From: Eledone cirrhosa
Taxonomy: Eukaryota; Mollusca; Cephalopoda; Octopoda; Eledonidae
Assembly: GCA_964016885.1 (NCBI GenBank)
Contig: OZ024740.1
Span: forward strand, 205,558,407 to 205,622,406
Direction of reading: 5' to 3'
DNA: 64,000 nucleotides
Within the stretch, counting starts at the first letter, position 1. Every line of letters starts with the position of its first letter. The position numbers and the translations under genes were made by a program. Under the pieces are notes generated by a model. That model did not search any database and was not told the DNA's origin. It saw only the letters and a list, made by a program, of their open reading frames with translations. Of the stretch, positions 20,875 to 30,040 are shown one piece after another.

Positions 20875-22840
20875 TGATGCAGCAGCGTAGTAAGTAAGGC
20901 AATCAAAGATATGAAGATGGGGAAGGCAACCGGTCCATCGGGTATAGCTGCCGAGATGCTGAAGGGATCTGGGTCTGTAGGTCACACTATAACCACACGT
21001 ATCGTTAACCAGGTAATACTAGAAGGTGCCATACCAAAAGATTGGTGCAGTAGCATCATTGTCAACTGCTACAAAGGTAAAGGCGATGCACTAGATAGAG
21101 GAAACTATAGAGGTATAAAGTTGATGGACCAGGTCATGAAAGTAACAGAAAGAGTTATAGCACAGCTGATTAGGGACCGGGTGAAAATAGACGAGATGCA
21201 ATTTGGGTTTGTACCAGGAAGAGGCACCACTGATGCCCTCTTCCTTGTGAGGCAATTACAGGAAAAGTACCTAGCTAAAAGTAAGACACTCTACTTGGCA
21301 TTTGTCGACCTTGAGAAAGCCTTTGACAGAGTACCACGTGCTGTAATCTGGTGGGCTCTTAGAAAACTAGGAGTAGATGAATGGCTTGTGAAAGCGGTAC
21401 AAGCCATGTATAGGGGAGCAGTCAGCAAAGTTAGGATTAGCAATGAGTATAGCGAGGAATTTAGCGTACAGGTTGGGGTCTACCAGGGCTCTGTTCTTAG
21501 CCCTCTCCTGTTCACCATAGTCCTGCAGGCAATAACGGAGGAGTTTAAGACCGGATGCCCATGGGAACTCCTGTATGCTGATGACCTCGCACTCATAGCT
21601 GAATCTATGGTAGAACTAGAGAATAAATTCCAAACTTGGAAGCAGGGACTAGAAAGAAAGGGTCTCAAAGTCAACATGACAAAGACTAAGGTCCTTGTAA
21701 GTAGACGAGAAAACAGAACCCAGATCCCCTCAGGGAAATGGCCTTGCTCAGTATGTAGGAAAGGTGTAGGTAGGAACTCCATTCTCTGCCCCAAATGCAA
21801 ACAATGGGTACACAAGAGATGTAGCGGGATCTCAGGAAGCTTAATTAAGAATGTAGGATTCACATGCAGCAGCTGTGCTGAGACAGCAAGCAGCAAACAG
21901 CCACAGGAAACAAGTACCACCAATCTCTGGGAGGGCCCTGTAGAAACAGTAGACAGCTTCTGCTACCTAGGTGACCGAATAAGCAGCGGAGGTGGGTGTT
22001 CAGAAAGTACAATAACTAGGGTAAGAACGGGATGGAAGAAGTTTAGGGAACTACTACCACTGCTAGCTGCAAAAGGCTTCTCCCTCAGAATGAAAGGCAG
22101 ACTGTATGATGCGTGTATCCGAACAGCGATGTTGCATGGTAGTGAGACCTGGGCGCTGAAGGTGGAAGACTTACATAGATTAGAGAGAAACGAAGCCTGC
22201 ATGCTCCGATGGATGTGTAACAGTAATATACGTGAACGACAAAGCATAAATGAATTGAGAGAGAGACTGAGCATAAGAGGAATCAAATGCTGTGTGCAGG
22301 AGAGGCGGTTGCGCTGGTATGGACATGTGATGCGTATGAAGGATGACAGCTGCATAAAAAGGTGCAGAGCACTAGAAGTTGATGGAAACCGCGGAGTGGG
22401 GAGACCCAAGATGACCTGAGATGAGGTGATAAAAGCCGACCTTACCCAATTGCACCTCTCAAAGACAATGACACATGACCGTGAATTCTGGCGTCACGCA
22501 GTAATACAGATTACCCGACCTCCCATGGGTACAAGCTGAAGCATATAGACAATATGCCTCCACACCCTCCACCGCAAGGTGGTCGTGGAGGTGCCACGGC
22601 AAAAAAGCCCCCAGCCCACACTGTAAAGTGGACGTGTAGGCGCCACGAAAAAGCACCCAGCACTCACTGTAAATGAGGTTGGTGTTAGGAAGGGCATCCA
22701 GCTGTAGAAATCAAGCCAAATCAGTTCCTGTATGAGCAAGGCATGGTCAGCCGACCAGACACTGCCCACAACAGGACAACCCGTCTAACCCATGCTAGCG
22801 TGGAAGAACGGACGTAAAACGGTGATGATGATGATGATGA
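20875..22840 (+). mobile_element. 5'-truncated LINE with RT, PHD-like finger and GATGAT tail
   Basis: The element begins within the RT coding region near 20875 and runs through the 3' untranslated region (22540-22800) to a (GATGAT)n tail at 22823-22842. The UTR contains GTTAGGAAGGGCATCCAGCT, CCCGTCTAACCCATGCTAGC and GGACGTAAAACGGTGATGATG. These blocks recur as isolated 3' ends throughout the window, so this is the likely source family of the GATGAT-tailed repeats. Confidence 0.85.
20911..22539 (+). pseudogene. LINE reverse transcriptase, near-intact C-terminal two thirds
   Basis: The open frame reads to 22419, and past a single TGA (22417-22419) to 22539. RT motifs in order: GKATGPSGIAAEML, NYRGIKLMDQVMKV, FVPGRGTTDALF, VDLEKAFDRVPR (motif A), VYQGSVLSPLLF (motif B), YADDLALIAE (motif C, catalytic Asp pair). 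Then comes a cysteine/histidine module at about residues 272-330 (CSVC...CPKC...WVHKRCSGI...CSSC) that fits a PHD-like C4HC3 finger. Next is the thumb (FCYLGDRISSGG) and a C-terminal WYGHVMRM/GRPK region. The TGA replaces the usual Trp after GRPKMT, consistent with a G-to-A change. The endonuclease is missing by 5' truncation. It is open enough to look young. Confidence 0.9.
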
Positions 22841-22859
22841 TGATCACAGAAAAGAATTA

Positions 22860-23235
22860 GTGTTGCAACGAGTGGAATTTATTGGACATATTACAATCGT
22901 TTCTCTGTCGACCAGCTCGAGGCACAATCGATGTGATGATCGAACCTGACTCTGAAAATCGCAAGGTCCTCAGATACGTCATGATTCTACGAAGCAGATT
23001 TTCCTAATATATATATATATGAAGGCACATGGCTTCATGGTTAGAGCATCAGGCTTACAATTGTGAGGTTTTCTCGTTCGAGTTGACTCAGCTGTAGAAA
23101 TGAGAGGCTGGTATGCATGAGTGACTGCTGGTTTTCCACAGACAACCTTGCTTGGACTTGTACCTCAGAAGAGAACTTTCTAGGTGCAAATTCCATGGTC
23201 ATCCATGACTGAAGGGGGTCTTTACCCTTTATATA
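22860..23235 (+). repeat. Unassigned spacer and tRNA-like SINE
   Basis: 22860-23010 is unassigned. 23021-23235 starts with a tRNA-like head (GGCACATGGCTTCATGGTTA, then GAGCATCAGG) and box-B-like GTTCGAGTTGA, followed by CAGCTGTAGAAATGAGAGGC. It is a probable SINE. Confidence 0.55.
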
Positions 23236-23323
23236 TAATGTGATTCACTGAATTACTAGTGGTGGTACCAATATGACCATTTGGTCACAGGCTGACTGTA
23301 TGTAATAAGGAAAAAAGTTTTGT

Positions 23324-23507
23324 TTACATGTATTTATGTCTTTATTGTGAATCGACCTGTTAAACACATTTCACAGATGATTGGCTCAAAGTCATGAGCA
23401 GATTGATGCTGTAGTTGGGTCCATAACTTCCATGGGTAACCTTGAATCAATCATCTCTGAAATGCATGTAACAGGTTGATACACAATAAAAATACAAATA
23501 CATGTAA
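23324..23507. mobile_element. Fold-back MITE with about 65-bp inverted arms
   Basis: The left arm (23324-23390) reads TTACATGTATTTATG...TTTATTGTG...GACCTGTTA...CAGATGATTG. The right arm (about 23440-23507) is its reverse complement at roughly 80 percent identity, ending CATGTAA. The total is 184 bp and non-coding. No obvious target duplication was identified. Confidence 0.7.
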
Positions 23508-23634
23508 GTTACAAACACCAGCTTAACAACAAGAAAGTTATATTACTAGATCATTCTAAATACTAGATCATTTAAAAAATACTTGAAAATAATAGAAAGT
23601 GCCTTTCATTAGAAATAGGGTAACAAAAAGGCTA

Positions 23635-24016
23635 ACCCTTTTGATACCAACCCATCCAAAACTGGCTCTGTTTCTATGAAACAACAACACATTTTAAAGT
23701 GTTCCTTCATAAAACCTTCCAACATAATTCTATAAAGAACATTTTGGTATGTTACAAATATCATCTTAATGAAATTATAAGTTTAGTAAATCCTTTCCAA
23801 ATTTTTAATTATATCAATAATTGTTTCTGCTTTTGGCACAAGGTCAGCAATTTGAAGGGCAAGGTAAAGATGATTAAATTGACTCCAATATGTTACTAGG
23901 ACTTTATTTTATTTGCCTCATATGGATGAAATGTAAAGCTAACCTCAGTGAAATTTGAACTCATTAATTAAATAATACAAAGTATTTCATTAGAAATACA
24001 GTAACAAAAGGGTTAA
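23635..24016 (+). mobile_element. TTAA family A MITE with nested SINE
   Basis: It starts with AACCCTTTTGATACCAACCC and ends with GTAACAAAAGGGTTAA. A - strand tRNA-SINE occupies about 23817-23970 (GGCACAAGGTCAGCAATTTG, then TTTGAACTCA). The inner sequence matches the other copies (AACATAATTCTAT, TTTCATTAGAAATACAG). Confidence 0.75.
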
Positions 24017-24808
24017 TATAACTTGAACTAATCCACATCTGTTCACATGAACTTATGTACCACCTTTCCATGTGACCTTAAGCTTCTCACTATTTCTCTA
24101 AATAATTACACATAAATACAGACCTCATTTGATCCAAGCTGACTTCAACTGCTTGTGCCTGTTGTTGTTGTTGGACCCCTGTTAGCTCTGACGACAAGTG
24201 TTCCAGTTGTCAGGACAACAAAACAGCCTGCTTAATATGCAAGTGGCTGAACATTCCACAGATGTGTACTCTTAACATAATTCCATAATTTTCAGGGAGA
24301 TTGAGTGACAAGACTTGCTCTTTGAATTACAGGTACAACACATTTTTGTCAGCTGAGTGGATTGGAGCAACATGAAATAAAGTGTCTTGCTCAAGGACAC
24401 AACATACTGCTGGAAGTTGAATCCATGAACACACTAACCATTAAGCCACATATCTTCACTTGCTTGTGCTTACTCTACAGCTGTATATGTATATTAGCAC
24501 ATTCTATTATTCCAGTATATCTTGTCTGTAACTGGGAATTACAAATACAATACAATTAATTATGAATACAATGCATACATTAATAATTCTAATTAAAACG
24601 GGTAGGTATAATTTGCCTTACTTGTTTTGTCAATCCAAACTATATGAGAAAAGATAGGATCAAAAGGAAGTGATATCAAATTTATCATAATTACTGATAT
24701 TTTAGATTGACTTCCTTTGTATCTATGTCACGAGATGTTTGATTTCATAATTAAAACTGATTATAAAGTGTAAAAGTATGTCAAAAGGTTTTATATTAAT
24801 TAATATTT
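24017..24808 (-). repeat. Unique DNA with a tRNA-head SINE fragment
   Basis: 24340-24475 on the - strand is a SINE 5' part (ATGTGGCTTAATGGTTAGTG head, then CAAGACACTTTATTTCATG). The remainder shows no gene or recognised repeat. Confidence 0.55.
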
Positions 24809-25224
24809 AGTGAGCTGGTCCCAGGGTTACTTACTCCAGTAAGTACCACCAGATCCCAACTACTAAATTTAATAGAAATATGAGATAGGAAAATTTCCAT
24901 ACAATATCATGCCGTGTGAGAATTATCTCTCACTACAAGAAGTAATGACTGAAAGTGTAACGAATTTCTCAAAACGAGTATCAAAAATAACTTGCATTTA
25001 TTGTAGTCCATGTTACAAACGTGGTAAACAAATATCCTCGTGGCATAACGAGGTATAATCCTGAACCTTGAGATGTGGTTGGAGAAAGGTTAGCATGCTT
25101 GCACTCGATGTGGTCAGTTTGAGAAAAGCCGCCAAAAAGAGGAAGATGGATTTCAGTTTCCTCTTTTATAATCCCTTGAACGGAAGTTAAAAGGAAGGTT
25201 CTAGAATTTCAACAGGAAGTAACT
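24809..25224 (-). repeat. 3' LTR of the gypsy element
   Basis: Terminal AGT...ACT on the coding strand. It contains a TATA-like GATTATAAAAGAGG and a CAATAAATG polyadenylation-like site on the - strand. It matches 28520-28935 base for base except about five substitutions. Confidence 0.9.
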
Positions 25225-25229
25225 CCCCT

Positions 25230-25618
25230 CTCAGACGAGAAGTTGAATAATCAAACGAAGGTCATTGTAGCGAGAACCCGTAAGAAATGAGGAGCAAAAC
25301 AAAAGGTACAAGAAAATGAATGAATAAAACAAAACATGAGCAAGAAAATAGCAAAGGAGCACAAAACAAGTAAATGCATTTTACAAAGAAAAATGTGAAT
25401 GTAACAAACTGATAATTCAAAGTTAATATAAGGGAGCAGAGAAAATTAATGCTCTATGGTAAGTTCAAAGTTTTTTAAAGTTTTTCAAAGTCAAATAGTT
25501 CATGCATCACCAGTGTACAGGCTTTCTGACACTAGTTCTATCTGAAAACTGAAAAAGAAGTTTGTTAATGCCACTAGGGGTTAGATGTATATTGTTTTTG
25601 AAAGTTTTCATGGCCATT
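25230..25618 (-). other. Gypsy 3' non-coding region
   Basis: The segment between the integrase stop and the polypurine tract. No envelope-like frame is seen. Confidence 0.6.
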
Positions 25619-26458
25619 TTACCGTTTGCCACCTCGTGTGACATAAGGTTGTGTGGTATGTGGTGTTTGAGGTGAAGGTGTTGGTGTGGGAGTGTATGTA
25701 AGAAGTATGTCAGGCAGTGTAATGAGACTTTCAGAGAAAGCCTTCTTTGCACTGTTAATGGATATTTTCTCTTTTCGACCATTGACAGCCACTGTGAAAT
25801 GTTTGGGTGTGTGCGAAAGCACACGAAAAGGTCCATTGTAGGGTGACGTAAGAGGTCCCTTGACCGAATCATTCCGTATGAAAATGTGTGTCCACGTAGA
25901 GATGTCCGATGGGACAGCAGAAGAAATAGATTGGTCACGAGGGTTCATCGGTGGAAGATCCGAGAAATACGAACGAATCCTGGTGACATACGATGCTGGG
26001 TCAAGATGTGATGAATCCACTGGTGCTAACATTTGTCCAGGAAGAGACAATGTGGTACCATAAAGAAGTTCAGCAGAAGAAAAACCTAAATCTGTCTTAA
26101 TGGCAGAACGACAACCAAGAAGCACGATTGGCAAAAATTTGGTCCAACGTTGCGGATCAGGAGTAACACAAATCGCTTCTACCTTAGATGGCAAAGGTTG
26201 AATGCCTTCTGAATTTATAAGATGTCCAAGGAATTCCAGTGAATCTGTACCAAACACACATTTAGCTGGGTTGATTCTGACTTGGTACGGTCGGAGACGT
26301 TGAAATAACTGGGATAGATGTTGATGGTGCTCAGCTGAATCACTGGCTATCAGGAGATCATCTACGTAAGCAAACACGAAATCCAATCCACGCGTGACTT
26401 CATTGATAAAACGTTGGAATGTACTAGAGGCATTCCGCAAACCAAAAGGCATGGACAA
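25619..26458 (-). pseudogene. Gypsy RT fused in frame to integrase C-terminus
   Basis: The 279-codon frame begins MSMPFGLRNASSTFQRFINE and contains the catalytic FAYVDDLLIAS (RT motif) and EFLGHLINSEGI. It then jumps within a few residues (PLPSKVEAI to CVTPDPQRWTK) to the late integrase segment (PIVLLGCRSAIKTDLGFSSA, ELLYGTTLSLPG) and ends TRGGKR. The RNase H domain and the integrase zinc and DDE core, normally several hundred residues, are missing without breaking the frame. It is inactive for integration. Confidence 0.88.
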
Positions 26459-26462
26459 AAAT

Positions 26463-26870
26463 TCAAACGAACCAAAAGGGTATGTCTTCTGGATGCATGG
26501 GTATTTGATGGTAAGCGCGTACCAGATCTATTTTAGAAAATATCTTGCATCCATGCAGAACGGATGAAAAATCCTCTAAATTTTGGTAAAGGATAACGAT
26601 CAGGTGTAGTGATAGCATTAAGTCATCTATTATCTCCCACAGGTCTAAAATCCGCCTCACCCTTACAAGCCAAATGAAGCAGAGATGCTCATGGGCTGGT
26701 TCACGGTCGTATAAGATCAAGCTGAAGCATGTGTTCGAACTCATCCCTGGCTTTCTTTAGCCTGTCCGGAGCCAACCTATGTGGACGAGAGAAAACAGGC
26801 GGAGCAGTTGTTGTAACAAAATGTCGAGTCGAGTGGACTACTTGATTCGGTTTAAATGAAATGTCAGTTT
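26463..26870 (-). pseudogene. Gypsy RT N-terminal part, frameshifted
   Basis: Reads GCKIFSKIDLVRAYHQIPMH, the RT motif A region with its catalytic Asp. It connects to the next frame after a small shift near 26463. Upstream RT residues are in broken frames. Confidence 0.8.
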
Positions 26871-27129
26871 ACTCGGGAAACGAGGCAAGAAGTGAATGAA
26901 ACTGGTTTCCAGAGGCAGCTATGAAACACGTGGGACTTATGACAGTAGTGGTAGAACCATGAGCAGGCGTAGATAAGGATGTGGTACCATCCACAAGTTT
27001 CTGTCTCCTGACATCTACCAATAGTGAATAGTGGTGTAAAAAATCAGCACCGAGAATAGGATGAGGTAGGTCCACAACGATGAAAATCCATTTGAAATCT
27101 CGATGCAAAGCTTGGTTTACTGCATACAA
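26869..27129 (-). pseudogene. Gypsy protease fragment
   Basis: Contains the flap/C-terminal retropepsin region: HPILGADFLHHYSLLVDVRR, with the ILGADFL motif typical of Ty3/gypsy protease. The N-terminal DTG triad lies in a broken frame upstream and was not confirmed. Confidence 0.75.
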
Positions 27130-27302
27130 GGAAATGCCGGAAAAATTTGGCTTGGTAGAGCTGAACCGAAGAGGCCAAATACTGCAACTATGCCAAATAC
27201 TGTGTCGACCATAAATGATTTGTTTGAAACTCGGACTCTGATAAAGAAAGCACGATAAGGAGAATTAATGAGGGAGAGGTCTGTTGTGCCCAGACTCCAA
27301 TT

Positions 27303-28100
27303 TTAGTTTTCCGAGGTCTTGAATGAGCAGGGCTGAATACAATGTTTCGCCTTTTCACGAAAACGCACGTGATACCAACACAAAGATGAGTTGTTGGTGG
27401 GGAGGTTGGAGCGACGATAAAGAGAAGGAGACCGATTCCGTGAATGCCACCTGGATGGCGCTCGCTCCCGACACAGTTTAGCCACTTGACGAGTTAACGC
27501 GTCAATGGCCCTCAGCATAGAGTCCTCACGAGGTGAAGCAGGCTGTGTTTTAAAAGTAGAAGAAGCGATGAGTGAATCTGCCGAAGTAGGCGCACGAGAA
27601 AATTCCATTATGCGATCTGCCGAGGCTGCAATTTGGTCCAGAGAACTGGTGTCGACCATATTTGCCAATATGGTCTGCACATTTTTGGCAAACGGGAGAA
27701 GAAGAATTGTTTCACGAAAGAGTTGTCCTCTGCTGTTGAGTCGCTCAGTTCCCGGATGTGCCATAAAAACTGAGACGGGGTTCTATCTCCCAGGTTTTCC
27801 TCCTCCAACAAGGAACGAAATTTGCTCTCAGACGAACGGCTGTTCTGTCTGAGCACTTCTGCCTTTAGGGTTTCGTAAGATGTGCCTTGTGGGGGATCTG
27901 TGATTATGTCTTTAACTGAGGTTGCGAGCGATGCAGGAATTCCACTTATGAGCACGTGTAATCTTTGTTGTGCCGCTTGAACACCGTGGGCAGCAAAATA
28001 CAACTTTGCATCACCAGAATATGTCGGTAACGAAGAATTGCTCATGATGAACACTAGCTGCTGAGCGAAAATTTTTTCCAACTGCAGCACACGTGGTTTA
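27303..28100 (-). pseudogene. Gypsy gag, capsid to zinc-binding tail, one frameshift
   Basis: The first frame (to about 27700) carries the capsid-like sequence SYETLKAEVLRQNSRSSESK and LLEEENLGDRTPSQFLWHIR. After a shift the second frame carries NMVDTSSLDQIAASADRIME. It ends with a cysteine/histidine motif CWYHVRFREKAKHCIQPC, the short zinc-binding form seen in many invertebrate Ty3/gypsy gags. It would package element RNA if intact. Confidence 0.8.
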
Positions 28101-28519
28101 ACTTTCATGAACCAGCCAACGACAACACATTTGAAAGGAAAAAAAATTAGCTGTATTTTCAAAATTATATGCACACGTGGTGGTACCATGAATAGCTGAA
28201 GTAAGATGTAACACCAAGCAAGTAAGATGGTGACTTCAAAACGAGAGCTTGGTTGAATCGACGACACGAGGGACAAAAATTTTGTTTTCTATTCTTTGTT
28301 CGCCCCACACAAACTGACTGAAATAAAACGAATTTCCTGGAGTCGTGAATATTTTTTTTTTTTTCTGTGTAGTTGTTGGGTTTACCATTTTAGCGGAGTT
28401 GTTTAGCAATATTTGTGTAGCAATAAGTTGTGATAGTGTATGAAAATATTTGTCACTACTTTTATACGCTGTTGAATGAATGTATTTGTTTTGCTGCGTA
28501 TTCGGAGGTCACCATTTTT

Positions 28520-28935
28520 AGTGAGCTGGTCCCAGGGTTACTTACTCCAGTAAGTACCACTGGATCCCAACTACTAAATTTAATAGAAATATGAGATAGG
28601 AGAATTTTCATACAATATCATGACGTGTGAGAATTATCTCTCACTACAAGAAGTAATGACTGAAAGTGTAACGAATTTCTCAAAACGAGTATCAAAAATA
28701 ACTTGCATTTATTGTAGTCCATGTTACAAACGTGGTAAACAAATATCCTCGTGGCATAACGAGGTATAATCCTGAACCTTGAGATGTGGTTGGAGAAAGG
28801 TTAGCATGCTTGCACTCGATGTGGTCAGTTTGAGAAAAGCCGCCAAAAAGAGGAAGATGGATTTCAGTTTCCTCTTTTATAATCCCTTGAACGGAAGTTA
28901 AAAGGAAGGTTCTAGAATTTCAACAGGAAGTAACT
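28520..28935 (-). repeat. 5' LTR of the gypsy element
   Basis: Second LTR copy, the promoter-bearing one for a - strand element. Differences from 24809-25224 are CACCAG/CACTGG, GGAAAATTTCC/GGAGAATTTTC and GCCGTG/GACGTG. Confidence 0.9.
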
Positions 28936-29300
28936 CTAGCTACTTCCCTTGTCTAGAGAGCGCTACAAACATATGGACTTGATATTAAAAAATATATCAG
29001 TGAAGAGAGATGGAATGAGATGGCTAGGTCATTTTATTGAGGAAGGATGGAAGTGATTAGGTGAGAGGAGTGATGGATGTGGAGGGAAAGGAAGACCAAG
29101 CAAGACATGATGGAGGAGGAAGAATTTAAAATTAAGGTGTTTGTAAAGTGAGGGCTGAGTTGCAGAGGGTAGAGCAAAATGGAGAAGTTTGACATGGGGT
29201 CTGCAAGACCAATCCCTGCTTTTGTAGGGAAAATGGTCTTGAATGTTGTGATTTTGGCCCATCACCAAGAGTGGGCACTGGATAGCACTGTCCCCTACGT
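28936..29300 (+). repeat. LTR scrap and LINE C-terminal fragment
   Basis: 28936-28968, read on the - strand together with the end of the gypsy LTR, matches the start of the other LTR family at 53634/55361 (GTAGCGCTCTCTAGACA, GGAAGTAGCTAG). 28970-29255 is a LINE C-terminus: GAATGAGATGGCTAGGTCAT (WLGH-like), GGAAAGGAAGACCAAGCAAG (GRPSK), with stops. Confidence 0.6.
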
Positions 29301-29673
29301 TTCAATAATGGCCCCTAAGATTTAGAAAATAGAGTTAATAAAAAAAATGTCCTGAAATAAGTTCTTTGAAGTTTTTACTAACTTTTCTTCTCAAAACCAG
29401 AACAAAGAACAAAAATAGATTTAAAAACAAAGTTAACCAAAGAAGTTGGTCCAAAAATTTCTAGGGAATTAGGGTGCCTACCTGGAAAATCCCGAAGTTA
29501 ACCAAAGTATCTAAGCCTGACAATGGGCCTATTGCGATTAAGGCAAATTGAAATGAAACAACTACTAACATTTTTTTCAAGTGGTAATAAATACTTCTCG
29601 TATTTTATGCTTAAATTTGCTCATTAAATATGTATAGTTTAGTATATATTTCTCATTTGTTTTATAATTTCAG
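29301..29673. other. Upstream intron end of the BTBD17-like gene
   Basis: AT-rich DNA ending in a polypyrimidine-like tract and acceptor TTTGTTTTATAATTTCAG (29656-29673). No coding sequence. Confidence 0.6.
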
Positions 29674-29680
29674 ACATAAT

Positions 29681-30040
29681 ATGGCTTCTCCACCACGTTT
29701 TGCATATCTTGATTTGGAAAATAGCCAAAACCAAAACAATAGCAAGACTACTACTAAATCATCCAACAATGAAATACCAGCTGGCACCAGCAGCTTTATG
29801 GAGGTGCTTACCCCTACTACATTTTCCTTAGCTCTTGAAAGCAATGCTGGTATTGACTGTTTTGGGAATGAACGCCATGCTTTGGCCAACCAGGCCAAAT
29901 TCTTTAATAACCAGCTTTTAAGTGATATCACATTGGTTGTCGTGAAGAAAAAGTACTTTTGCCATAAATTGATTCTTGTAAAATCAAGCGATGTATTTGA
30001 ACGCATGTTTAGTTCTGACTGGGATAAATCCCAACGGAAG
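29681..30040 (+). CDS. BTBD17-like protein, first coding exon
   Basis: Codes residues 1-120. The ATG at 29681 lies 7 bases after a splice acceptor (29673), with A at -3 and G at +4. No other ATG is in the exon's leader, so the 5' UTR starts in an upstream exon. Residues 1-70 are a polar, probably disordered Asn/Ser/Thr-rich leader. The BTB/POZ fold begins near residue 71 (NQAKFFNNQLLSDITLVV) and continues with FCHKLILVKSSDVFERMFSS. The donor is AAG/GTAAGT at 30041, phase 0. BTB domains mediate dimerisation and often recruit CUL3 ubiquitin ligase; for this protein that role is inference. Similarity in layout is to animal BTBD17 and fly Tango10. Confidence 0.88.

Larger units (their letters stand above)
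24809..28935 (-). mobile_element. Ty3/gypsy LTR retrotransposon, internally deleted
   Basis: Two 416-bp direct LTRs (24809-25224 and 28520-28935) bound a - strand gag-protease-RT-integrase region. The LTRs differ at only about five positions by eye, so insertion was fairly recent. PBS-like TGGTGACC lies 5 nt inside the 5' LTR (28507-28514 on the complement). A GAGAGGGG polypurine tract abuts the 3' LTR (25225-25232). No matching target duplication is seen at the outer edges (ATTT against CTAG), suggesting recombination or loss. It is defective. Confidence 0.9.
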
